Source: Veillonella intestinalis (lineage in GTDB: Bacteria > Bacillota > Negativicutes > Veillonellales > Veillonellaceae). From it: a DNA stretch of 64,000 bases. Numbering within the stretch: position 1 is the first letter of the stretch; every line of letters starts with the position of its first letter. The stretch is taken from positions 124,001 to 188,000 of the forward strand of contig NZ_CALPDB010000006.1 of NCBI RefSeq assembly GCF_943193155.1, written 5' to 3'. The position numbers and the translations under genes were made by a program. Below, in pieces: positions 56,192 to 64,000 of this stretch. The notes under the pieces are model-generated. The model was not told the origin of the DNA. It ran no database searches and worked only from the letters and a program-made list of their open reading frames with translations.

Positions 56192-57472
56192 TTAATCATG
56201 TTTCAACTGTTTATTACCAAGTCCTGTTTTACGGAAAATTGTAAAACAAATACTAAGTACAATAGCAACAACTGTAGCAAGGCCCATACCTTGAAGCACA
56301 ACTGGTCCCAAAGATACTTGCGCGCCACTTAAGCCAGTAATCATAACAACAGATGTTAAAATCAAATTATCAGGGCGCGTATAATCTACTTTACGTTCTA
56401 CCAACATACGTAGACCAGACGCGGCAATAATACCAAATAACAAAATACTTACACCACCCATAACTGGTACAGGAATAGCATGAATCAAGGCTGCAATTTT
56501 TCCAATGAAGGAGAAAATAATCGCCAACACAGCAGCCCCACCAATAACATAAACACTGAATACGCGAGTAATCGCTAATACGCCAATGTTTTCACCATAT
56601 GTTGTATTTGGCGTAGCCCCAAAGAAACCAGAAAGCACATTAGCAATCCCATCCCCTAACAAAGAGCGTTCAAGACCTGGATCCTTCATAAGATCACGAC
56701 CTACGATATTACTTGTTACTACCAAGTGCCCTACATGCTCAGCAAATACAACAAATAATGCTGGCATAATCATTAAAATAGCATTCATATTGAATACAGG
56801 CGCACTCATATGAGGTAAGGAGAACCAAGCTGCTTCTGATACTTTTGAAAAGTCCACTACCCCCATGAACGCAGCCAAAATATAACCGGATACAACACCA
56901 ATTAATACAGGAATAACCGCAAAGAAACCGCGAAATACAACAGTCCCTAAAATCGTTACTATTAAAGAGAATAAAGATATAGTCAGTACTTGTGCATGCG
57001 TCATGCCCAAAGACTGCCAACTGTCACCCGTAATACCGGCCATGCCCATCGCTACCGGCCCTAACTCCAGACCAATAACGGCAATAATAGCGCCCATAGC
57101 CGCTGGTGGGAATAATACGTCAATCCAACCAATGCCCACTGCACGAACAATGAAAGACAATACGATAAAAGCTAAACCAAAGGCAATAAAGCCCCCTTGA
57201 GCCGCTTCATAAGACATCCCTGCTGCCATAACAGATAACACAGGGGCAATAAATGCAAAACTGGAACCTAAATAAGAAGGAATTTTTCCCTTACAAATAA
57301 ATAAGTACAAAATAGTTCCAATCCCATTCATAAAAAGCGCCGTGGCCGGGTCTGCTTTTAACAAATACGGTACTAGTACCGTCGACCCAAACATGGCAAA
57401 TAAATGTTGAAAACTTAATGGCAACATGGCCGCATTAGACGGCCGTTCAGACACATCAATAAAATCTTTCAT
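56192..57472 (-). CDS. uraA: Uracil permease
   Basis: NCS2 symporter, 426 residues, about 14 helices. UraA features are LPLSFQHLFAMFGSTVLVPY, GSSFAFIAPVLSVMAAGMSY, the conserved glutamate in VVFAEHVGHLVVTSNIVGRD and GATPNTTYGENIGVLAITRV, which marks uracil members. GGATTTAGAGGAC precedes the ATG. It lies 45 nt after the FtsW-like gene in the same direction; co-transcription is possible. It salvages external uracil. Confidence 0.92.
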   Translation of the reverse strand: MKDFIDVSERPSNAAMLPLSFQHLFAMFGSTVLVPYLLKADPATALFMNGIGTILYLFICKGKIPSYLGSSFAFIAPVLSVMAAGMSYEAAQGGFIAFGLAFIVLSFIVRAVGIGWIDVLFPPAAMGAIIAVIGLELGPVAMGMAGITGDSWQSLGMTHAQVLTISLFSLIVTILGTVVFRGFFAVIPVLIGVVSGYILAAFMGVVDFSKVSEAAWFSLPHMSAPVFNMNAILMIMPALFVVFAEHVGHLVVTSNIVGRDLMKDPGLERSLLGDGIANVLSGFFGATPNTTYGENIGVLAITRVFSVYVIGGAAVLAIIFSFIGKIAALIHAIPVPVMGGVSILLFGIIAASGLRMLVERKVDYTRPDNLILTSVVMITGLSGAQVSLGPVVLQGMGLATVVAIVLSICFTIFRKTGLGNKQLKHD

Positions 57473-57517
57473 GTCCTCTAAATCCTTTCTAACTCCACAC
57501 TAAATATAATTTGTCGC

Positions 57518-58789
57518 TTACCCATTAGACGGTCTGAAACGACTCCGCGTTTCTTCACGTAGAGAAGGCATAATGCCTTGGCTACCGATTTTACGATTAG
57601 CCTCTTCATTAACCCGTGAAATGCTGAGCAAAATAGCAACCGCTACTACATTCATTAATAAAGACGACCCACCATAGGATACAAAAGGCAGTGGCACCCC
57701 TGTAACTGGCAACATACCACATACCATAAGCATATTAAATACAGCTTGACCGCCAATAATACAAGTAATGCCTAAGGCCATTAATTTGCCAAAGAAATCT
57801 CGTGCACCAATAGCTACACGAAACCCAAAATACACAAATGCCAACACTACAAAACTTAAAATAGCCGCTCCCAAAAGGCCTGTTTCCTGTGCCCACACAG
57901 CAAAAGCAAAGTCCGTATGTGCCTCTGGTAAGTAAAAATATTTAGCAGTACCTTGTCCCAAGCCTTGTCCTAATATACCACCAGAACCAATGGCTAACAT
58001 ACTCTGTACGCTCTGATAACTCAAGGTTTGTGCATGTCCCCAAGGATCTAGCCAAGCTAAAATACGTTCTAGACGGTACGGAGAATGCCAAATCATAGCC
58101 GCAAAACCTATAGCTCCGGCAATCATAACCAATCCCAGCTGCCGCAAACTACGCTGATTTAAACGAGCCATTACCATTAAAATGAGCGGAAAGGCCACAA
58201 TTAATACGGCCGTCCCTGTATCTGGCTGAACTAGCGTGATAATGCCAAATACCAGCGGTGCCCATAAAACTTTCGATGGCACAGGATATTTACGCAACTG
58301 CCCACTCGCATCTTTTGCTTCAAACAAAGATACTGTAGGAAATCGTTTACGCCACTCTTCAATGCATTGGGCCGCCCAAATTATGCCTGCTAACTTAGCG
58401 AACTCCGAAGGTTGTACCGATAAGCCAAAAGGCAAACTAATCCAACGACGCGCCCCATTAACAACAGTACCAAATAAACCAACCCAGGCTAGAGATAAAA
58501 AAACACCGACCATAATCCACATCATGAATTTAGGTTCTTTAAGACGGCGATAATCCAGCTGGTAAAAATAACTGCCTGCCAACAGACTGCCTATTAAAAA
58601 TCCTATATGTTTTACAATATTACTTTTTAAAATCGTTCCTTGTTGTGCCATTTCAACAGACGTAGCACTATAAATATTAACACTACCAATGAAAATCCAA
58701 ATAGCTACTACCAAAATAATGCCCTGTGCATCATTTCGTACGAGCCGCTGCAACCAAGTATCTTCAGCTCGTTTTGCTTCCTTCGCCAT
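57518..58789 (-). CDS. FtsW/RodA/SpoVE-family SEDS protein
   Basis: Peptidoglycan glycosyltransferase of the SEDS family, 423 residues with about ten helices. It contains NGARRWISLPFGLSVQPSEF, LVQPDTGTAVLIVAFPLILM, GSGGILGQGLGQGTAKYFYL then LPEAHTDFAFAVWAQETGLLG, and the C-terminal LPVTGVPLPFVSYGGSSLL. The QPSEFAK and the early IYSAT segment fit FtsW/SpoVE slightly better than RodA, but the neighbours do not decide it. GAGGAGG lies within the end of trmB, 7 nt before the ATG, showing tight coupling. Confidence 0.9.
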   Translation of the reverse strand: MAKEAKRAEDTWLQRLVRNDAQGIILVVAIWIFIGSVNIYSATSVEMAQQGTILKSNIVKHIGFLIGSLLAGSYFYQLDYRRLKEPKFMMWIMVGVFLSLAWVGLFGTVVNGARRWISLPFGLSVQPSEFAKLAGIIWAAQCIEEWRKRFPTVSLFEAKDASGQLRKYPVPSKVLWAPLVFGIITLVQPDTGTAVLIVAFPLILMVMARLNQRSLRQLGLVMIAGAIGFAAMIWHSPYRLERILAWLDPWGHAQTLSYQSVQSMLAIGSGGILGQGLGQGTAKYFYLPEAHTDFAFAVWAQETGLLGAAILSFVVLAFVYFGFRVAIGARDFFGKLMALGITCIIGGQAVFNMLMVCGMLPVTGVPLPFVSYGGSSLLMNVVAVAILLSISRVNEEANRKIGSQGIMPSLREETRSRFRPSNG

Positions 58790-58791
58790 GA

Positions 58792-59442
58792 TTACGCCTC
58801 CTCAGGTTTAATCGCTTCTAGGCGGAAAATCGGCTGTCCTTTTTTACTAAACTTCTCTTCATATTCAGTCATTACATTAGGCATATCCGTACTATGTAAA
58901 TCATAGGTTACATTTTTTAATATCCAACCACACTCTTTAAACTCTTCTAAAGAGAATAAAAATAAACCTTCATTATCCGTTTTGAAGTGAATTTCACCTT
59001 GTGGTTTCAATAAGCGTGCATAACGGTCTAAAAAAGTACGATAAGTCAAACGACGTTTAGCATGACGTGCCTTTGGCCAAGGATCACAGAAATTAATATA
59101 AAAACGATCCACTTCACCAGGCTCAACCACATCTTCAATACCAGCAATATCAAAGAGTGTTACTTTAGCATTAGGTAAATTCTGTTCAAATACCTTTTGC
59201 GCCGCATAATATAACACGCCTAATTGAACCTCAAAGCCAACAAAGTTAGCTTCTGGGTGGGCTTCAGCCATACCTGCGATAAAGCGACCTTTACCTGTTC
59301 CTAATTCAAAATATAACGGTTTAGTAGAATCCACAAATAATTCACGCCAAGCCCCTTTATTCGCCTCCTGGTTCTCTAAAATCACATGTGAATCATATTC
59401 GTGAATCGCCTCATCAATCCAAGGTTTTCTACGTAATCGCAT
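58792..59442 (-). CDS. trmB: tRNA (guanine-N7-)-methyltransferase
   Basis: SAM-dependent enzyme making m7G46 in tRNA. It has the SAM motif FELGTGKGRFIAGMAEAHPE, NFVGFEVQLGVLYYAAQKV, and the family signature FYINFCDPWPKARHAKRRL. 216 residues, normal. AAGGAGA precedes the ATG. The stop is 2 nt from the SEDS gene start, forming a trmB-SEDS(-uraA) unit. Confidence 0.95.
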   Translation of the reverse strand: MRLRRKPWIDEAIHEYDSHVILENQEANKGAWRELFVDSTKPLYFELGTGKGRFIAGMAEAHPEANFVGFEVQLGVLYYAAQKVFEQNLPNAKVTLFDIAGIEDVVEPGEVDRFYINFCDPWPKARHAKRRLTYRTFLDRYARLLKPQGEIHFKTDNEGLFLFSLEEFKECGWILKNVTYDLHSTDMPNVMTEYEEKFSKKGQPIFRLEAIKPEEA

Positions 59443-59610
59443 ACTATCTCCTTTAATTCATTAATCCTATAATATACACTATGAATTTTACTAGCTAAAA
59501 ACTGCTATCTTTGATTGTTAGATCATCTAATACGTCTCTAGTAAAAACTTATCTTTTATAAAAATCTCTATCTAATTAATTATATAGTATAGCTGTCATT
59601 TACACAACAA

Positions 59611-59687
59611 AAGGCTGTCCCTAAAATAGCTCTCTTGAAATGAAAATTAGATATCTAACTCATTGCCAGCATTTTGGAACAGCCCTT
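59611..59687 (-). terminator. Terminator after the third adhesin
   Basis: AAGGCTGTCCCTAAAAT at 59611-59627 pairs imperfectly with ATTTTGGAACAGCCCTT at 59671-59687; T-rich exit on the minus strand. Between it and the gene a GTCCTCAACA/TGTTGAGGAC pair (59698 and 59792) is also seen. Confidence 0.6.
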
Positions 59688-59882
59688 GTCGTAGGAGGTC
59701 CTCAACACACACAATAACAATTACCTCACGAATATATTTTATGAGCACTACCCCATATAGCGACATCTAAATTGTCATTAGCTCCCTTGTATGTTGAGGA
59801 CACTATTCAATTGTAAAACCTGAATCACTAAATCGTAATTAGCTCTTTCTTAAAGTAACTATACTTTTCATTGTCTAATTAG

Positions 59883-62800
59883 TTATTTACTAATCATCAA
59901 CGATTGAACTAATTCTTCTAACTTCTTAATACGTTCATTTTGGCTTTCATTTTGAGCCTTCAAGTCATCAATTTCAGTTGTTTGTTTTTCCACATACTCA
60001 ATTAAACGACCTTTACTCATACCAGCATATGGATTAGATTCGCCAAACTTCATGCTTACGCCAAAGTTCATCATATCTTCGCCATTGCCTAAGGTACCAC
60101 CTACACTAAACATAGTATTTTCGTTTGGACGATAGAACGCACCTAGTGCTACAGAATTAGAGCCGTGATACGTACCAATACCGGCTGTGAAATTCCACTT
60201 GTTATCTGGATCATAATCAAGCGGATGTAAAGCTGCTAATGCGGCAAGGCCAGCACCGGATTTGTTAATCTTCGTATCCAAACGTGAAATTTGACGCGTA
60301 TTATTTTGTACTACATTGGCAACACTACCAATTTGTTTTTCCAATGTTTCTCGTACTTCAAATACTTGACCTGTAGTAGCTGCATAATTACCATCAGCAC
60401 TCAACTCAACAGCTTCAATATTACTAATTGGTTTGCCATTTGCATTAATACCATCTTTAGTAATATACACTTTATCGCCAACTGCAATACTGTTACCCAC
60501 TTTAAGATCTTTGTTCAAAGATAAGGTATATTCATTCTTGCCATCAGTCTTAGGCGCTAGGATATTCCCATCGCCTTCTTTAATCGTTGTTACACCAGCA
60601 ATATCAGTAATATTGTCTATAATATTAGTAATTTTGCCATCTACAGCCTGAAGCTGATCTTCGGTAGCCGCACGACCACTTTCAAAAGTCGCACCATCCC
60701 AAGTTGTATTAGTTAAGCCTTTAATTGTGTTATTAGCCGGTTCCCCATCTTTTGGTTTCGTACCATCGATAACAATACCACCCACTGTGATTTTTTCATC
60801 AAGACTAACTTTTACGCCTTTGGACGGTTCAGACGCATCAACTGGAGTTACTTTTACGCCGGTAGCATCGCCTTCAACCTTGGTAACAATACCATTATTA
60901 GTGATGTTCTTAATGTCGCCTTCTACCTTACTTACACGATTGTTCAAGGTAGTAATATTAGAAGTATTATCTGTTACCTCTTTAACAAAAGCAGGATCTA
61001 CACCAATCGTAATATCATTACCGGATTGTGTAACTTTAATCTTTTTGCCATCTTTAAAGTTAATAATTGAGTTTTTCTTAATAGAACGTTCACCTGCACC
61101 ATTGACTTGAAGCTTCCAAACACCAGCTTCGCCAACTTGTGAGCTAATATTACTAATTGCTGTTTGTAATTGCTTTTCAGTGGCTGCTCGATTTTCAACG
61201 ATACCAGTAGTATCAGGGTTCCAATCTGTATTATCCAAACCAGTAATGTATAAACCTTCTACAGCTTTATCTGGTGCATCTTCATCAGCAACTTTTGGCG
61301 TAGGTTTTTGATTAGCAATATAGATACTGCCAGTTGGTTTCCCTTCTTTATCAGTAGGACCGACAATGCGAACACTACCGTCAGGTAAAATAATGTTCTT
61401 CGCTAACTTAACACGTAAGCCCGTAACTTTGCTAGGATCCTTAGAGTCTACATCAGCAACTACGCCAATGTTATTATCGCTTAAAGCATTAGCTGCAGCA
61501 CCACCCTTAATATCTAGCTGCTCGTTAAGTTTTTTAGCTACATATTTAGTAGAATCATCAACAAAATCATCGCCAGCAAATTTCATACCATCATTGAGAG
61601 TAGCTACTTCTGTAACGATTGGATTGTCATTAGCATCTTTGCCTGTTTCATAAACAATACGAGTGATACTTTCTCCGTCTTTACCGTCAACACCTGGTGT
61701 GCCTTCTTTAACAGTAATCTCAGCGATTGCATTCTTACCTGGTGTTCCATCAGCACCATCTTTACCTTTTTCGCCGACAATAGTAATGCTACCAGGCGTA
61801 CCATCTTTTCCATCCTTACCCGGTGTACCAACAGTAATGTCTTTACTTAATTTGAAATCGTAAATCTTTTGTCCTTCAACATCTTTAACTGCTACAGATA
61901 AACCATTAGCATCTACATACTTACCATAGGCACCATCGGCACCAGCTACTGGAGCTACATCGTTTACCTTGATGGCTGTATGTTTATTAGCTAATGATTC
62001 CACCTGTTTCAACTGTGCTACGTTAACCGCATCTGTATCAGCTGTACCAGTAGCTACATTAGTAATCCGTTGGTTGCCATTGTCTAAGCCTGTAACAGAT
62101 AATTTTACCTTACCTATAATTGGATTTTCTACTAATACGCCGTCTTTGGTATACCATTTATCATCTTGGCCTTTTACTAATGGATTACCCTTAGTATCCA
62201 CTATTACCTCTGCAAACTCTACACTACCATCGTTTAGCTTAATGTTCTTCGCTAATTTAACACGTAAGCCAGTAATTTCACTAGTCTTAGAATCTACATC
62301 AGCAACTACGCCAATGTTATTATCGCTTAAAGCATCAGCTGCCGCGCCACCCTTAATATCTAGCTGCTCGTTAAGTTTTTTAGCTACATATTTAGTAGAA
62401 TCATCAACAAAATCATCGCCAGCAAATTTCATGCCATCATTGAGAGTGGCTACTTCTGTAACAATTGGGTTACCATTATCATCTTTTTCGCCAGTTTCAT
62501 AAACGATGCGAGTGATACTTTCGCCGTCTTTACCGTCAATACCTGGTGTGCCTTCTTTAACAGTAATTTCAGCTATTGCATTCTTACCTGGTGTTCCATC
62601 AGCGCCATCTTTACCTTTTTCACCGACAATAGTAATGCTACCAGGAGTACCATCTTTGCCATCCTTACCCGGTGTACCAACAGTAATGTCTTTACTTAAT
62701 TTGAAATCGTAAATCTTTTGTCCTTCAACATCTTTAACTGCTACAGATAAACCATTAGCATCTACATACTTACCATAGGCACCATCGGCACCAGCTACTG

Positions 62801-64000
62801 GTGCTACATCATTTACCATGATGGCTGTATGATTATTAGCTAACTTTTGTACCTGTTTCAACTGAGCTACGTTAACTGCATCTGTATCTTCAGTACCAGC
62901 TGCTACATGAGTAATCTGACGATTTATATCACTATAAATTTTACCTTTATGCTGATAAGCATCACGACCTACTGATACAGCACCATCATTAGAAACATAA
63001 GCAGACACTAGGTGATCAATCGCAGCCTCTACATTATTCAATTGTAATTCAGAAGCATCTAAGGCATCTCCAAGCTCTCTTCTAGCTTTTTTTACCTCAG
63101 CATTCGTCTTATCCTGCTCATAAAGAGCAGTTAAGCGATCATATTCTGCTTGTTGAGTTGCCACTGTAGCTGCTAAATTATCTCGTTGCTCTTTTAAAGG
63201 CGCATATTGTTCACTCACACCAGCAACTTTTGCTACTTCATCGAGAGAAGTAAACTGTGCTCCAGTAAGTGGATTATATCCTAATACCGCTCCATTCGTG
63301 CTAGCTATAGAATCAGCACCTAAGGCCACACCGCCAGTAGCAGTAACTGAGGCTTGAGACCCCAAAGCCGTTCCGCGAGTCACCTTATTTACAGTCGCAC
63401 TATAACCTAAAGCAACAGAATTCGCTGCATCAGTTATGTTAGAACGATTGCCTAAAGCCATACCATATTGTGAATTAGTAGTATGGGAACCATTCCCAAG
63501 AGAAACCCCCATGTTAGAATTTTCTACAGTAGCATTTCTACCAACCGCTACGGCAGAATTAGAATTGTTTACTACAGTTTCAGGGCCCAAGGCCGTACCA
63601 CTGGTAGAGCCTATTACATGAGAATTATATCCAAGAGCTACACCATATTGCGAACTAGGTCCATACTCTTTACCTGGCTCTGGCTCACCTGGACCAACCG
63701 CCGCCTTAGGACCAATAGCTATTGCATGGATTGATTGAGCACCAGTATTATCCTCATTACTGCCAGTACCAGTTTCAGTGGAATTTACTGATAAATATTT
63801 TACAGCCCCCAATTTATCTGTTACAGATTTAGATAATGTAAGGTTTATAGACTGACCATCTTCAGCTACAGTAGTTGTAATATTACCATCACCGTTGATA
63901 GCCAACTTTTGAGTTGCTAAATTTACCTTTCCTTCAACCGGTACATCTTCAGCTTTATTATCTCCAATAATGCTCAAATTTAATGCTTTTAATTGCTTAA
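59883..64000 (-). CDS. Trimeric autotransporter adhesin, 5' end outside window
   Basis: At least 1372 codons, open to the right edge, so the ESPR and signal peptide are not seen. The visible part starts in a head with VAIG-type repeats (AIAIGPKAAVGPG, GVALGYNSHVIG). A helical insert (YDRLTALYEQDKTNAEVKKA) and a neck THVAAGTEDTDAVN follow. Next come two almost identical modules with collagen-like GXY tracts (TPGKDGKDGTPGS, GKDGADGTPGKN), further stalk, and a YadA anchor (INKSGAGLAALAALHPLDYD). After the barrel comes a 50-residue coiled coil (EIDDLKAQNESQNERIKKLE) with no SLH domain. Confidence 0.92.
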   Translation of the reverse strand, partial: KQLKALNLSIIGDNKAEDVPVEGKVNLATQKLAINGDGNITTTVAEDGQSINLTLSKSVTDKLGAVKYLSVNSTETGTGSNEDNTGAQSIHAIAIGPKAAVGPGEPEPGKEYGPSSQYGVALGYNSHVIGSTSGTALGPETVVNNSNSAVAVGRNATVENSNMGVSLGNGSHTTNSQYGMALGNRSNITDAANSVALGYSATVNKVTRGTALGSQASVTATGGVALGADSIASTNGAVLGYNPLTGAQFTSLDEVAKVAGVSEQYAPLKEQRDNLAATVATQQAEYDRLTALYEQDKTNAEVKKARRELGDALDASELQLNNVEAAIDHLVSAYVSNDGAVSVGRDAYQHKGKIYSDINRQITHVAAGTEDTDAVNVAQLKQVQKLANNHTAIMVNDVAPVAGADGAYGKYVDANGLSVAVKDVEGQKIYDFKLSKDITVGTPGKDGKDGTPGSITIVGEKGKDGADGTPGKNAIAEITVKEGTPGIDGKDGESITRIVYETGEKDDNGNPIVTEVATLNDGMKFAGDDFVDDSTKYVAKKLNEQLDIKGGAAADALSDNNIGVVADVDSKTSEITGLRVKLAKNIKLNDGSVEFAEVIVDTKGNPLVKGQDDKWYTKDGVLVENPIIGKVKLSVTGLDNGNQRITNVATGTADTDAVNVAQLKQVESLANKHTAIKVNDVAPVAGADGAYGKYVDANGLSVAVKDVEGQKIYDFKLSKDITVGTPGKDGKDGTPGSITIVGEKGKDGADGTPGKNAIAEITVKEGTPGVDGKDGESITRIVYETGKDANDNPIVTEVATLNDGMKFAGDDFVDDSTKYVAKKLNEQLDIKGGAAANALSDNNIGVVADVDSKDPSKVTGLRVKLAKNIILPDGSVRIVGPTDKEGKPTGSIYIANQKPTPKVADEDAPDKAVEGLYITGLDNTDWNPDTTGIVENRAATEKQLQTAISNISSQVGEAGVWKLQVNGAGERSIKKNSIINFKDGKKIKVTQSGNDITIGVDPAFVKEVTDNTSNITTLNNRVSKVEGDIKNITNNGIVTKVEGDATGVKVTPVDASEPSKGVKVSLDEKITVGGIVIDGTKPKDGEPANNTIKGLTNTTWDGATFESGRAATEDQLQAVDGKITNIIDNITDIAGVTTIKEGDGNILAPKTDGKNEYTLSLNKDLKVGNSIAVGDKVYITKDGINANGKPISNIEAVELSADGNYAATTGQVFEVRETLEKQIGSVANVVQNNTRQISRLDTKINKSGAGLAALAALHPLDYDPDNKWNFTAGIGTYHGSNSVALGAFYRPNENTMFSVGGTLGNGEDMMNFGVSMKFGESNPYAGMSKGRLIEYVEKQTTEIDDLKAQNESQNERIKKLEELVQSLMISK
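61420..62850 (-). repeat. Tandem module duplication inside the third adhesin
   Basis: About 570 bp at 61430-62000 is nearly identical to 62280-62850, offset 849 bp (283 codons, in frame). Each module encodes the DVAPVAGADGAYGKYVDANG block, a collagen-like tract and the EVATLNDGMKFAGDDFVDDS block. Confidence 0.85.

Noticed and set aside
60291-63734. Plus-strand ORFs opposite the third adhesin
   Set aside because: Antisense shadows of repeat-rich coding sequence; duplicated pairs such as 61663-61863 and 62506-62712 simply reflect the module duplication.

Overview
The window looks like a chromosomal segment of a Veillonella species (Negativicutes, diderm Firmicutes). The evidence is AT-rich DNA with strong GGAGG ribosome sites, three very large trimeric autotransporter adhesins (TAAs), an SLH domain of the TRYE type that Negativicutes use to tether the outer membrane, and a lactate/pyruvate-type metabolic gene set. 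Species assignment is inference; no 16S gene is present.

Layout. 1-7.3 kb, minus strand: a heme cluster (hemE, hemH, hemY, the last cut by the window edge), a DoxX membrane protein, a secreted protein of unknown function, glnS and a D-2-hydroxyacid dehydrogenase. 7.8-9.1 kb, plus strand: an unrecognised small protein and a fumarylacetoacetate-hydrolase-family enzyme. 9.1-11.6 kb: an accessory-looking module. A Schlafen/AlbA-type ATP-binding regulator is preceded by an array of 22-23 bp-phased direct repeats and flanked on both sides by pairs of a terminator-like repeat. 11.6-17.4 kb: gnd, an OLD-family ATPase/TOPRIM nuclease, a DMT transporter and thrC.

17.6-29.4 kb: two TAA genes in tandem. 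The first is frameshifted in a G5 tract between its secretion signal and passenger. The second is intact and carries an SLH domain after its YadA membrane anchor. Both have the same promoter spacing and a shared leader element. Then come tRNA-Lys and a HigB toxin with a HigA antitoxin fused to an ImmA/IrrE peptidase; the toxin appears to start at CTG under a palindromic operator. A 46-residue membrane protein that simple gene calling would miss follows.

32-36.6 kb: a LytS/LytTR two-component pair convergent with a CstA-family transporter, plausibly a pyruvate-sensing and uptake unit, with a 202-nt fold-back sequence between them. 37-44.6 kb: an iron-type alcohol dehydrogenase, galM, moaA and a MOSC protein behind a structured leader, and an aconitase-like hydratase divergent from a LysR regulator. 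44.8-52.9 kb: a nucleobase permease, a BrkB-like protein, an M20 amidohydrolase, a LysE exporter with a tandem-repeat loop, a nitroreductase, and an amidohydrolase paired with a dicarboxylate-type carrier. 53.1-53.5 kb: a decayed toxin-antitoxin locus with its operator still present. 53.6-59.4 kb: an M48 protease, LemA, a small unknown, tRNA-Arg, uraA, an FtsW/RodA protein and trmB. 59.9-64 kb: the 3' part of a third TAA running off the right edge.

The main themes are cell-surface adhesion with unusual periplasmic tails on TAAs, small defence/addiction modules in several states of repair, and several non-coding repeat structures whose roles are open.
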